Part shown: in pieces, positions 35,095 to 42,920 of the stretch
How the letters are laid out: every line of letters begins with the position of its first letter
How positions within the stretch are numbered: the stretch's first letter is position 1
DNA from: Acrocarpospora phusangensis
GTDB lineage: Bacteria > Actinomycetota > Actinomycetes > Streptosporangiales > Streptosporangiaceae
Direction of reading: 5' to 3'
DNA: 64,000 bases
NCBI RefSeq assembly: GCF_016862995.1
Contig: NZ_BOOA01000010.1
Location: 62,001-126,000 of the forward strand
Notes under the pieces: generated by a model
Told to the model about the DNA's origin: nothing
What the model saw: only the letters and a program-made list of their open reading frames with translations
Databases searched by the model: none
Translations under genes and position numbers: made by a program

Positions 35095-36032
35095 ACCTCT
35101 ATCTTCTGGCCCTCGGCTTACTCGTCACCGCGGCGCTCGCCGCCGTGGCCGTCGTCTTCGCGCGCCGCCGGTCGGCCGCCTGGGCCGCCGCCGGGATCAT
35201 CGCGCCGAACCGGCGTACGCAGCTGGGCACCTGGTTCACCCTCGGCGGCCTCGCGGTGCTCGCGATCGCCGTCGCCGGTCCGACCGCGTACGTGCCCGTG
35301 CCCCGGGCCTCCGGCACGGTGATCCTGGCCATGGACGTCTCCGCGAGCATGGGCGCCGACGACATCGCGCCCAGCAGGCTCGCGGCGGCGCAGCGGGCGG
35401 CGCGGTCGTTCATCCAGGCGCAGCCGGCCAGCGTCGACATCGGTGTCGTCGCGTTCGAGCGGGGCGCGCTCACCACCGCGCGCCCGGACGCCGACCACAC
35501 CGCCGCGCTGGCGGCGATCGACCGCCTGAAGGTCACCGGCGGCACCTCGCTGGGGGGCGCCATCCTCGCCTCCCTCACCGCGATCACCGGCAAGAGGATC
35601 GCCATCGCGCGCGACGACGACACCGTCCCCGACATCGGGTACTGGCCGTCGGCGACCATCGTGATGTTCTCCGACGGCCAGGACCTGGGCGGGAACGTCG
35701 ACAGCGCCGTGGCGGTGGCCGAGCAGGCGGGTGTGCGCATCCACACCGTCGGCATCGGCACCGCCGCCGGGACCGCGGTGAAGGTCGACGGGTTCAGCCT
35801 GCAGACCGCGCTCGACGAGGACGCGCTGACGTCGATCGCGCAGGCCACGCGCGGCACGTACTATCCCGGCTCCGACACGGGCCGGCTCGACGGGATCGCC
35901 TCGACGATCGATCTGCGGCTCACCGTCAGCGACGAGCCGCTTCCCCTCGCGGGCGCGTTCATCGCGGTCGCCCTCGCCCTGCTCACCGCGGGGTCGGCGC
36001 TCACCGTCTTCCGTACCGGGCGGGTGGTCTGA
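35091..36032 (+). CDS. membrane VWA protein (BatA-like)
   Basis: 313 aa. Two N-terminal membrane segments (about 4-22 and 50-66) flank a basic loop; then a VWA domain with an intact MIDAS D-V-S-A-S-M (about 81-86); then a C-terminal membrane segment (about 286-305). GTG 35091 overlaps the DUF58 stop. Such proteins display the VWA domain outside the membrane, as in aerotolerance (Bat) operons. Confidence 0.9.
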   Translation: MNLYLLALGLLVTAALAAVAVVFARRRSAAWAAAGIIAPNRRTQLGTWFTLGGLAVLAIAVAGPTAYVPVPRASGTVILAMDVSASMGADDIAPSRLAAAQRAARSFIQAQPASVDIGVVAFERGALTTARPDADHTAALAAIDRLKVTGGTSLGGAILASLTAITGKRIAIARDDDTVPDIGYWPSATIVMFSDGQDLGGNVDSAVAVAEQAGVRIHTVGIGTAAGTAVKVDGFSLQTALDEDALTSIAQATRGTYYPGSDTGRLDGIASTIDLRLTVSDEPLPLAGAFIAVALALLTAGSALTVFRTGRVV

Positions 36033-37121
36033 ATGTCCTTCACGTGGCCCTGGGCGTTGTCCGCCCTCCTGGCCGTCCCGCTGGTGTTCGCGATCTGGTG
36101 GCTGACGCGGCGGCGGCGCCGGCGCGCGGCGATCCGGGTCACCTCGGTCGCGCTGGTCCGGGTGGCGCTGCCCGGACGGACCCGCTGGCGGCGGTGGATC
36201 CCGGCGGCGCTGCTCGCGGCGGGGCTCCTCGTGCTCGGCCTCGGCGCGGCCCGTCCGCAGGCGACCGTGCCGGTGCCGATGGACTCGGCGACGATCCTGC
36301 TCTCCCTCGACACCTCGGGCTCCATGTGCTCCACCGACGTGGACCCGAACCGCATCACCGCCGCCAAGGAAGCCGCCGCGGACTTCATCCGCTCCCAGGA
36401 GGGAGGGCCGCGCATCGGCCTGGTCACCTTCGCGGGCAACGCGGGCCTCGTCGTCCCCCCGACGGAGGACACGCAGGCGCTGCTCGACGCGCTCGAGGGC
36501 CTGATCACCTCGCGGGGCACCGCGATCGGCCAGGCCATCCTCACCTCGCTCGACGCCATCGCGGAGATCGACCCCTCGGTAGCCCCGATCGGCGCCGATC
36601 CCGTGGACCGGGGGGAGGGTTTCGCGAGCAGCGCGATCGTGGTGCTCACCGACGGGGCGAACACCCAGGGCGTGCAGCCGGAGACGGCCGCCCAGGAGGC
36701 CGCTCTCCGCCGCGTACGGGTCTTCACGATCGGGTTCGGCACCACCACGCCCGCGCCCATGGTGTGCGACGGCAGGCAGTTCGACGGCGGCTTCGGTTTC
36801 GGCCGTCCCGGCGGGGGCGGGTTCGACCGGGGGCGCGGGCGGCTGGCCATCGACGAGGGCTCTCTCAAGGAGGTCGCCGACACCACCGGAGGGGCATACT
36901 ACCGCGCGCAGAACGCCGACCAGCTCCAGGCGGCCCTGGGCAAACTGCCGGGCACGTTCACCGTCGTCCAGGAGAACGTCGACGTCGCCGCCTGGTTCGC
37001 CGCCATCGGCGGCCTGTTCATCGCGTCCGCCGTGGCGCTCTCGCTCTGGTGGAACAACCGGCCTTCCGGGGGAATCGCGACAGTCCGGGCGACGGGCGGC
37101 GCACCCGGCCGCGGCGGATGA
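36033..37121 (+). CDS. membrane VWA protein (BatB-like)
   Basis: 362 aa with membrane segments at about 8-24, 56-74 and near 325-345 and a VWA domain carrying D-T-S-G-S-M (about 93-98). A Gly/Phe-rich insert lies late in the domain. Its ATG directly follows the preceding stop. Last gene of the MoxR cluster; it converges on a VOC-family gene with a 12-base gap. Confidence 0.9.
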   Translation: MSFTWPWALSALLAVPLVFAIWWLTRRRRRRAAIRVTSVALVRVALPGRTRWRRWIPAALLAAGLLVLGLGAARPQATVPVPMDSATILLSLDTSGSMCSTDVDPNRITAAKEAAADFIRSQEGGPRIGLVTFAGNAGLVVPPTEDTQALLDALEGLITSRGTAIGQAILTSLDAIAEIDPSVAPIGADPVDRGEGFASSAIVVLTDGANTQGVQPETAAQEAALRRVRVFTIGFGTTTPAPMVCDGRQFDGGFGFGRPGGGGFDRGRGRLAIDEGSLKEVADTTGGAYYRAQNADQLQAALGKLPGTFTVVQENVDVAAWFAAIGGLFIASAVALSLWWNNRPSGGIATVRATGGAPGRGG

Positions 37122-37133
37122 TCCCGTTCGGTC

Positions 37134-37523
37134 CTACGAGAGCGTCACGATCTGGATCAGGTTCCCGCAGGTGTCGTCGAAGACCGCCATGGTCACCGGC
37201 CCGGCCTCCATCGGCTCCTGCGTGAACGTCACCCCCAGCCCGCTCAGCCGCTCGAACTCCTTGTGCACGTCCGCGACCATGAACGAGGTCGCCGGGATGC
37301 CGTCGGCCACCAGCCCCTCCTTGTACGGCTTGACCACGGGATGCCCGCTCGGCTCCAGCACCAACTCCGTGCCGTCCGGGTCCTCCGGTGAGACGACCGT
37401 CAGCCACCGGGTGTCCTCGCCCACCGGGATGTCGTTCTTCTTGATGAAGCCGAGCACCTCGGTGTAGAAGTCGAGGGCCTTCTGCTGGTCGTCCACGAAC
37501 ACGCTGGTGACGTAGATCTTCAC
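37134..37523 (-). CDS. VOC (glyoxalase/bleomycin-resistance) family protein
   Basis: 129 aa, two babab units of the vicinal oxygen chelate fold: V-F-V-D-D-Q-Q-K-A-L-D-F-Y-T-E-V-L-G-F near the N-terminus and F-D-D-T-C-G-N-L-I-Q-I near the C-terminus. GTG 37523 overlaps the ArsR stop (GTGA), so the pair is coupled. The substrate is unknown; the pairing suggests a small stress- or xenobiotic-responsive unit. Confidence 0.9.
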   Translation of the reverse strand: MKIYVTSVFVDDQQKALDFYTEVLGFIKKNDIPVGEDTRWLTVVSPEDPDGTELVLEPSGHPVVKPYKEGLVADGIPATSFMVADVHKEFERLSGLGVTFTQEPMEAGPVTMAVFDDTCGNLIQIVTLS

Positions 37524-37807
37524 GGTTCCTGTCCTTTCCTGGTGACGGGCCACCGCTCGAAGATGGCGGCCAGCGGAGTGGTGTCGAGATGGTGGAACTT
37601 GTACCGCCCCTGCTTGCGCGTGATGACCAGCCCGGCCTCCTCCAGCACCGCCAGATGCTGGGACACGGCCTGCCGGGTCAGGCCCAGCTGGTGCCGGCTC
37701 GTCAGGCGGACGCAGATCTCGAACAGGGTCTGGCCGTCGCGTTCGGCCAGCTCGTCGAGAATGGTCCGCCGGGTGGGGTCGGCGAGGGCCTTGAAGACGT
37801 CGCCCAT
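37520..37807 (-). CDS. ArsR family winged-helix regulator
   Basis: 95 aa. Typical start M-G-D-V-F-K-A-L-A-D-P-T-R-R-T-I-L-D, recognition helix near T-R-Q-A-V-S-Q-H-L-A-V-L and wing G-R-Y-K-F-H. No Cys ligand pair of the metal sensors is visible (only C32), so it is likely a non-metal ArsR of the type found with VOC or SRPBCC proteins. It should bind the inverted repeat just upstream. Confidence 0.92.
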   Translation of the reverse strand: MGDVFKALADPTRRTILDELAERDGQTLFEICVRLTSRHQLGLTRQAVSQHLAVLEEAGLVITRKQGRYKFHHLDTTPLAAIFERWPVTRKGQEP

Positions 37808-37818
37808 GCGGAGACAAT

Positions 37819-37838
37819 AGGCAAGCCGTCACTTGCCT
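37819..37838. promoter_or_regulatory. ArsR operator (inverted repeat)
   Basis: AGGCAAG and CTTGCCT form a perfect 7-bp inverted repeat with a 6-base spacer, 12 bases upstream of the ArsR ATG. Position and shape fit autoregulation by ArsR. Confidence 0.65.
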
Positions 37839-37853
37839 GTCAATGCGCGCACC

Positions 37854-40800
37854 TCACGCTCCGGAATGCAGGTAGCCGGCCCATAGGGACGGGGTACCGG
37901 GGAATCTGTCCCGGATGCTCCGCACCGCGTGGTGCAGAGCGCAGGCGGCGCTCCCGGCGTCCACACTGCCGTCCTCGGCGACGATCCCGGCGTAGAAGGC
38001 CTCGGCGACGCGGACGGCCACGTCGTCGTCGATCTCCCAGAGAGAGCCGACGACATGCGGGAACCCGGCGAGCTGGCAGGCGGAAGACAGGTGGATGGCC
38101 TCGTCCAGCAGCCTGGCGGCCCCGGTGAACGCGGTACGGCAGGCCGACAGGTAGGCCAGTTGCGCGTGGTCGAGCCGCAGCGACGCCAGACTCGCCACCG
38201 TGAGCGGTTCCTCGGCGTGGTCGCGCAGCAGGAGCCGGCTGCGGGAGGGGTCGGTCGGGTGGCTCTCCCCGTGGCAGGCGAAGTGCGCGACCGTACAGCC
38301 GGGCAGCTGGGCGAGGACGGTGGCCTTCGTCGGGACGGCGCGGCCCGCCTCCGCGGCGGGCTCGGCGAGCAGCACGGACGCGGGCAGGCGGGTACGCACC
38401 AGCGCGGCTTCGGCCCGGACGTAGTCGAGCCGTCCTTCATCGGGCAGCCCGGGGGTCGTGGACATGGCGACGATCAGTGCCTTCGGCGCCGCGGAGCGCC
38501 GGGCCGGGTTCCGGCGGGCCTGACCCAAGGCCCGGACGGTCGGCGTGTAGGACGAGACGACGCGGTCCAGGACGGTACGGCGGGCCGCCCCGCCGGGCGG
38601 GTCGGTGTGATGACCGGCCGCGTGGACGGGCAGCTGACCGAGCAGTCCTCCGGGCGCCCACCACACCCGGGGCCACGTCCCGTCCGCCGGGGGCGTGTCG
38701 TGGTGGCCGAGGGCGCCGAGCACGGGTCCGGCCGCCTCGTCCCACAGCCAGCCGAGCACGTCGCGCAGCTTCGCCTGCGCCGCCAGGCGATCGGCGTCCG
38801 GGTCCGTCGTCGCGGCCAGGGCCCGATGGAACTCGCCGACCCGCCGGACCACCGTCGCGTGGTCGAGGCCGGGAAGTTCCACGTGGCTGATGCCATCGGC
38901 CGTCACCAGCAGCGCGTCGCTGCGGTGCGGGCTGACGTTGAAGACCGCCACCGGACCGGCCGCGGCCTGGGCGACCAGGTCCTCGGCGGCCGGGGCGAGG
39001 GCGAAATCCGCGAAGCCGTCCAGGGCCCGGATGCGGGCCAGCACCGTGGCGAACTCGGCGGCCAGCGCATGCCGGTCCACGGGTTGTCGCCAGGTCGCCT
39101 CGTGGCTTGCCGGGAACACGTCGAGCAGGTCGCGCAACTCGGCGAAGCGGGCCGCGAGCGCCGGATGACGCCGCCGCAGTTCACCTGAGTCGCCGCGCGT
39201 GTCCAAGGCCTGGCCGAGCAGTACCGCGCGGCCCATCTCCAGCAGGGACAGCGCCCGTCCGGCGGCCGTGTCCCGAGCGGCGAGGGCCAGGGCGGCCGCG
39301 TCGGCCGCCAGCCCGGCGAATCCGCCGATCGTGTACTGCTGATCGGCCCGCTCCAGTTCGCGCGGGACCACCTGGGGCAGCAGCCGCACCGCGGTCTCCA
39401 GCAGGTCGGCGGCCCGGCCGGGCTCGCCGGAGCCGAGCAACGAGGCGGCCATGCCCGCCGCCCGGATCCGAGCGGACGCGGGAGCGGAAGTCACCCGGGT
39501 CGCCAGCGCGCAGGCCGAAACCGCCTCGTCCCGGTCGGCCCGGACGCCGGTGCGCAGGTGGCGGTGGCGCAGGGCGGCGCCGAGCGCACTCAGATAGAAC
39601 GCCCGATCGGGACGGTCGGCGGGAGTGACCTCCACCGCCGTCCGGCCGGCCGTTATCGCGGCGTCGAGGTCGGCGCGGGCATCCGTGCGCTCGTAGCGAG
39701 TCAGCAGGGCGACGCCGAGGTTCGACAGCATCCCCGCCCGCTGGGGGTGATCGGCCGGGGTCGCGGCCACGGCGGCCCGACCGGCGTCGACGGCGCCGTC
39801 CAGGTCCGCGGGGTCCCCGCTGTGGTGGTGGCGCGAGCGCAGGGCGATACCGAGGTTCGACAGCATCGGCGCCCGCTGGGGGTGGTCGGCCGGGGTCGCG
39901 GCCACGGCCGCCCGGCTGGCCTCGATCGCTGCGTCCAGGTCCTCTGAGCGCCCGGTGCGATGAAACCGCAGCCGGAGCACGACGCCTAGATTGTCGAGGA
40001 TGTCCGGCTGCCCGGCCGAGGTGGCCGCCACCGCGGCTTCGAGGGCGTGCACAGCGCCGTCGAGGTCCGCGGTTGCGCCGGTGTGCTCGAACCGGGCCTG
40101 CAGCGCGCCGGCCAAGTTGTTCAGGGTGACCGCTCGGTCGGGGTGGCCGGGCGGGGTCGCGGCCGCGGCGGCCCGACCGGCGTCGACCGCCGCGTTCAGA
40201 TCCGCCAGCGTGCCCAGGCGCTGGTACCGGGTGTTCAGCGCGCCCGCCAGGTTGCTCAGATACAGCGCCCGATCCGGGTGCCCGGCAGGGGTGGCGGCCA
40301 CCGCGGCTTGGACGCTCACGATGGCGGCGTCCAGATCGGGCATGGTCCCGGTGCGTGAGAACCGTTCCGTGAGCGCGCCCGCGAGGACGTTGACGGCGGT
40401 CAGCCGGTCGGGATGCCAGGCGGGGATGGCGTCGAGCGCCTCCCGGCCGGCCCGGATCGCCTCGTCGAGGTCGGCCGCGACGCCGTGGCGCTCGAAGCGG
40501 AGCCGCAGGGCGTTCGCCAGGGCGGCCAGCATGCTCGCCCGCTCGGGGCCGGCCGCGGCGTCCGCGACGGCGGCTCGGGCGCTTCGGATCGCCTCCGCCA
40601 GGTCCGCGTCGGCCCCGCTCAGCTCGAATCGCGATTGCAGCGACACGCTGAGATTGTGCAGGTGGCCGGCTCGTTCCTGACGGTCGCCGGTGGCGTCGGC
40701 CGCGGCGCGTCCGGCGTTGACGGCTTCGTCGAGGTCGGCGAGGGAGCCGGTGAGCTCGAAGCGGTCCTGGAGCGCGCCCGCCAGGATGCCGAGCGGTCCG

Positions 40801-41234
40801 CCCCGGGGGAAGTCGGCGGGCATGGTGCCGACGATGCGCCGCCAGAGATCGATCGCGGAGGTGAGTTCCTCAGGACCGGCCGCGTCGTCGGGCAGGTGGC
40901 GGCTGGCGACGGCGGCGGCCTGGGCGGCGATGAAGGGCACCAGGTCGTCGGGCAGGTCGTCCGGGGCGACGCCGGCGATGAAACACGTCGCGAACATGCC
41001 GACGGCGGCGGTCAGATCCGGGCGGCCCGCATCCCCCGGCTGCGCCGTCGCCCGATACCAGTGCAGCCAGCCCAGCAGGTAGTGGGCGGGCAGGTCGTCG
41101 TCGTCCATCATCCCGGCGAGCCGGTGCGCCGCCGTGAGCGCGCTCGGCTCCAGCACCACGGGCAGGTCCTGCGCGTCGTTCACGCTCTCGACCCGGGCCC
41201 GCACCGCCGCCAGCAGTTCTTCCCGCTCGCCCAT
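37854..41234 (-). CDS. CHAT-domain protein with TPR-like array
   Basis: 1126 aa, no signal peptide. About ten helical repeats of 45-50 residues (A-D-L-D-x-A-V-x-A-G-R-A-A-V pattern) fill roughly 130-590. A helical linker follows, then a C-terminal CHAT (caspase-like) protease domain from about 800. The dyad is present: His988 in A-H-F-A-C-H-G and Cys1032 in Y-L-S-A-C-R-T. CHAT proteases include TPR-CHAT of type III-E CRISPR and gasdermin-cleaving enzymes. This one is likely a regulated effector. ATG 41234 lies divergent to a run of five genes including a kinase and a radical-SAM protein. Confidence 0.92.
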   Translation of the reverse strand: MGEREELLAAVRARVESVNDAQDLPVVLEPSALTAAHRLAGMMDDDDLPAHYLLGWLHWYRATAQPGDAGRPDLTAAVGMFATCFIAGVAPDDLPDDLVPFIAAQAAAVASRHLPDDAAGPEELTSAIDLWRRIVGTMPADFPRGGPLGILAGALQDRFELTGSLADLDEAVNAGRAAADATGDRQERAGHLHNLSVSLQSRFELSGADADLAEAIRSARAAVADAAAGPERASMLAALANALRLRFERHGVAADLDEAIRAGREALDAIPAWHPDRLTAVNVLAGALTERFSRTGTMPDLDAAIVSVQAAVAATPAGHPDRALYLSNLAGALNTRYQRLGTLADLNAAVDAGRAAAAATPPGHPDRAVTLNNLAGALQARFEHTGATADLDGAVHALEAAVAATSAGQPDILDNLGVVLRLRFHRTGRSEDLDAAIEASRAAVAATPADHPQRAPMLSNLGIALRSRHHHSGDPADLDGAVDAGRAAVAATPADHPQRAGMLSNLGVALLTRYERTDARADLDAAITAGRTAVEVTPADRPDRAFYLSALGAALRHRHLRTGVRADRDEAVSACALATRVTSAPASARIRAAGMAASLLGSGEPGRAADLLETAVRLLPQVVPRELERADQQYTIGGFAGLAADAAALALAARDTAAGRALSLLEMGRAVLLGQALDTRGDSGELRRRHPALAARFAELRDLLDVFPASHEATWRQPVDRHALAAEFATVLARIRALDGFADFALAPAAEDLVAQAAAGPVAVFNVSPHRSDALLVTADGISHVELPGLDHATVVRRVGEFHRALAATTDPDADRLAAQAKLRDVLGWLWDEAAGPVLGALGHHDTPPADGTWPRVWWAPGGLLGQLPVHAAGHHTDPPGGAARRTVLDRVVSSYTPTVRALGQARRNPARRSAAPKALIVAMSTTPGLPDEGRLDYVRAEAALVRTRLPASVLLAEPAAEAGRAVPTKATVLAQLPGCTVAHFACHGESHPTDPSRSRLLLRDHAEEPLTVASLASLRLDHAQLAYLSACRTAFTGAARLLDEAIHLSSACQLAGFPHVVGSLWEIDDDVAVRVAEAFYAGIVAEDGSVDAGSAACALHHAVRSIRDRFPGTPSLWAGYLHSGA
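39715..39908. repeat. recently duplicated repeat unit inside the CHAT-TPR gene
   Basis: The 59-base blocks 39715-39773 and 39850-39908 match at 56 of 59 positions and are 135 bases (45 codons) apart. Identity this high at DNA level indicates recent unit duplication or gene conversion within the TPR array. Confidence 0.8.
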
Positions 41235-41371
41235 CGGCCTCCTTATGCACTGTAGGTGAGGCTAATCCCACTCTGGGTGGAGCGGCGGCGGGTTGCTGGG
41301 TAGGATCTGGTCGCCGTACCGGAAACGGGTGCCAGTGGCCGGCTCAGGCGGCCGGGCGGGAGGAGGCATCG
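41235..41371. promoter_or_regulatory. divergent promoter region of the CHAT/kinase locus
   Basis: 137 bases separate the divergent starts. A TAGGAT hexamer at about 41300 could be a -10 element for the plus-strand genes. No clear palindrome is seen. Confidence 0.3.
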
Positions 41372-41758
41372 GTGGCTGAGCGCGGCGAGGAGGCGGCCGA
41401 CCGGACCGCGGACGGCCTGGCGTACGTGTGCGGGAGGCTGACGGTCATCCGCGCCGAACTCGAAGGGCACGACGGCACCGGTGACGCGTCCGCGCTGGAC
41501 CGGCTTCTGGACGCGGTCCGCCGGGGCGGAGACGTGGCCGGACCGCTGGAGGAGCTGCACGACGCGTTGCGGGTGGCCGGGGACGCCCTCGGCGTCCACT
41601 CCCACACCCGCGGGCTGACGCCCGCCGGCATCGGCGGCCGAGCGGAGATCGTCTACCTGTGTCCCGAGGGCCGGTGCTCGTCGTACCGCTGGCCGGACGC
41701 CGCCGGGCCGCCGACCTGCGAGATCGTCGGCCGCCCGCTGCGCCGGGAACGGCTCTGA
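41372..41758 (+). CDS. small protein with Cys-containing C-terminus, unknown
   Basis: 128 aa, acidic helical N-terminal part, then a short C-terminal beta region with Y-L-C-P-E-G-R-C-S-S-Y ... P-T-C-E-I that could bind zinc. GTG 41372 follows GGGAGGAGG at ideal distance. It is four bases from the next gene. Family not recognised. Its position as first gene of the kinase run suggests an adaptor. Confidence 0.75.
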   Translation: MAERGEEAADRTADGLAYVCGRLTVIRAELEGHDGTGDASALDRLLDAVRRGGDVAGPLEELHDALRVAGDALGVHSHTRGLTPAGIGGRAEIVYLCPEGRCSSYRWPDAAGPPTCEIVGRPLRRERL

Positions 41759-41762
41759 TGCG

Positions 41763-42707
41763 ATGAGCGCGCTGCTCGGCGAGATCGGCAGGAAACTGGC
41801 CGACGTCTGGTTCACCCTGCTGGTGCTTCCGGGCGCGCTCTACCTGGCGGTCGCCACCGCCGCGTACCGGCTCGGGCACGCGCGGCCCTTCGACATCGGC
41901 GCGCTGGCGGGTGACGTCACCACGTTCGCGGCCGGTCCCGCGGCCCGGTCGGCCGGCGGGCAGGCGCTGCTGCTCGTCGCCGCCCTGGCGGTCGCGGCGA
42001 TCGCCGGTCTCGCGGCGCAGGGGCTGGGCTCGCTCCTCGAAAGGATCGTGCTGGCCGCCGACTGGCGTGCCTGGTACGGGCCGCTGTTCTGGCTGGCCGA
42101 CCGGCGGGTCGCCCGGCGCCGGAAGCGCTGGCAGGCAAGGGCGGCCATCTACCATCGGCTGCGCGAGGACGCCGCCCTGGCCCGTGCGCGGGGCGGCCGC
42201 CCGGACTCTTCGCCGCGTCGCGCCGCCGGGCACGCCATGAACCGTGTCGCGGTGGAGGAACCGGACCGGCCCACCTGGACCGGCGACCGCGTGCACGCGG
42301 TGGCCGTACGGCTGGAGCGGGACCACCAACTGGATCTGGCCGTCGTCTGGCCGCATCTGTGGTTGACCCTGCCGGACCCGGTCCGCGCCGAGATCACCGC
42401 CGCCCGGCAGTCGCTCGCCCGCGCCACCACCCTCGGTGGATGGGCGATCCTGTACGCGCTGCTCACCGTCTGGTGGTGGCCGGCCGGCCTCCTGGCCGTC
42501 GTTCTCGCCGGTACGGCACGGCATCGCACCCGTGGCACCGTGGACGTCTACGCCCGGCTGCTGGAGGCCGCCACCCGCCTGCACGCCGGTGAACTGGCCC
42601 GGCGGCTGGGACTGGAGCACGATGGGCCGCTGACGCCCGAGGTCGGCGACGCCCTCACCCGCCTGCTGCACAGCGAGCCTCCCATGCCGGCGGCCATTGA
42701 CCGCTGA
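41763..42707 (+). CDS. polytopic membrane protein, unknown
   Basis: 314 aa. Two hydrophobic segments in the first 95 residues (about 17-36 and 67-88), a basic cytoplasmic region of about 130 residues, and a hairpin of two more spans (about 235-262). The C-terminal 45 residues are soluble. No catalytic motif is evident. ATG 41763 is four bases after the previous stop, so it is cotranscribed with the 128-aa protein gene. Confidence 0.78.
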   Translation: MSALLGEIGRKLADVWFTLLVLPGALYLAVATAAYRLGHARPFDIGALAGDVTTFAAGPAARSAGGQALLLVAALAVAAIAGLAAQGLGSLLERIVLAADWRAWYGPLFWLADRRVARRRKRWQARAAIYHRLREDAALARARGGRPDSSPRRAAGHAMNRVAVEEPDRPTWTGDRVHAVAVRLERDHQLDLAVVWPHLWLTLPDPVRAEITAARQSLARATTLGGWAILYALLTVWWWPAGLLAVVLAGTARHRTRGTVDVYARLLEAATRLHAGELARRLGLEHDGPLTPEVGDALTRLLHSEPPMPAAIDR

Positions 42708-42920
42708 CCGAAACAAACTTACGGACCGCGCGAAAAGAACGCGCTTCCGGCTACGGGCAATCTGCGGTCTATATCTATACATGTGTAGCTAACACCGTGT
42801 TCGACCGGATATCGGGTTCGCAATGTTGAGGGTTATCCCTCAGGGCGCACCCCAGGAAAAGCCGTAAGCTGTGCCCTACTTCGCGTGATATGCGATCCAT
42901 TCAAGTGTTCGGAGGAACGG
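42708..42920. promoter_or_regulatory. AT-richer gap before the kinase gene, with hairpin
   Basis: A 213-base gap of unusually low GC. It contains a perfect TGAGGG-TTAT-CCCTCA inverted repeat (42827-42842), a near-palindromic TACATGTGTA at about 42777-42786 and a GCGCG-N7-CGCGC repeat near 42737. It probably holds a separate promoter and operator or leader hairpin for the kinase gene. Confidence 0.45.
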
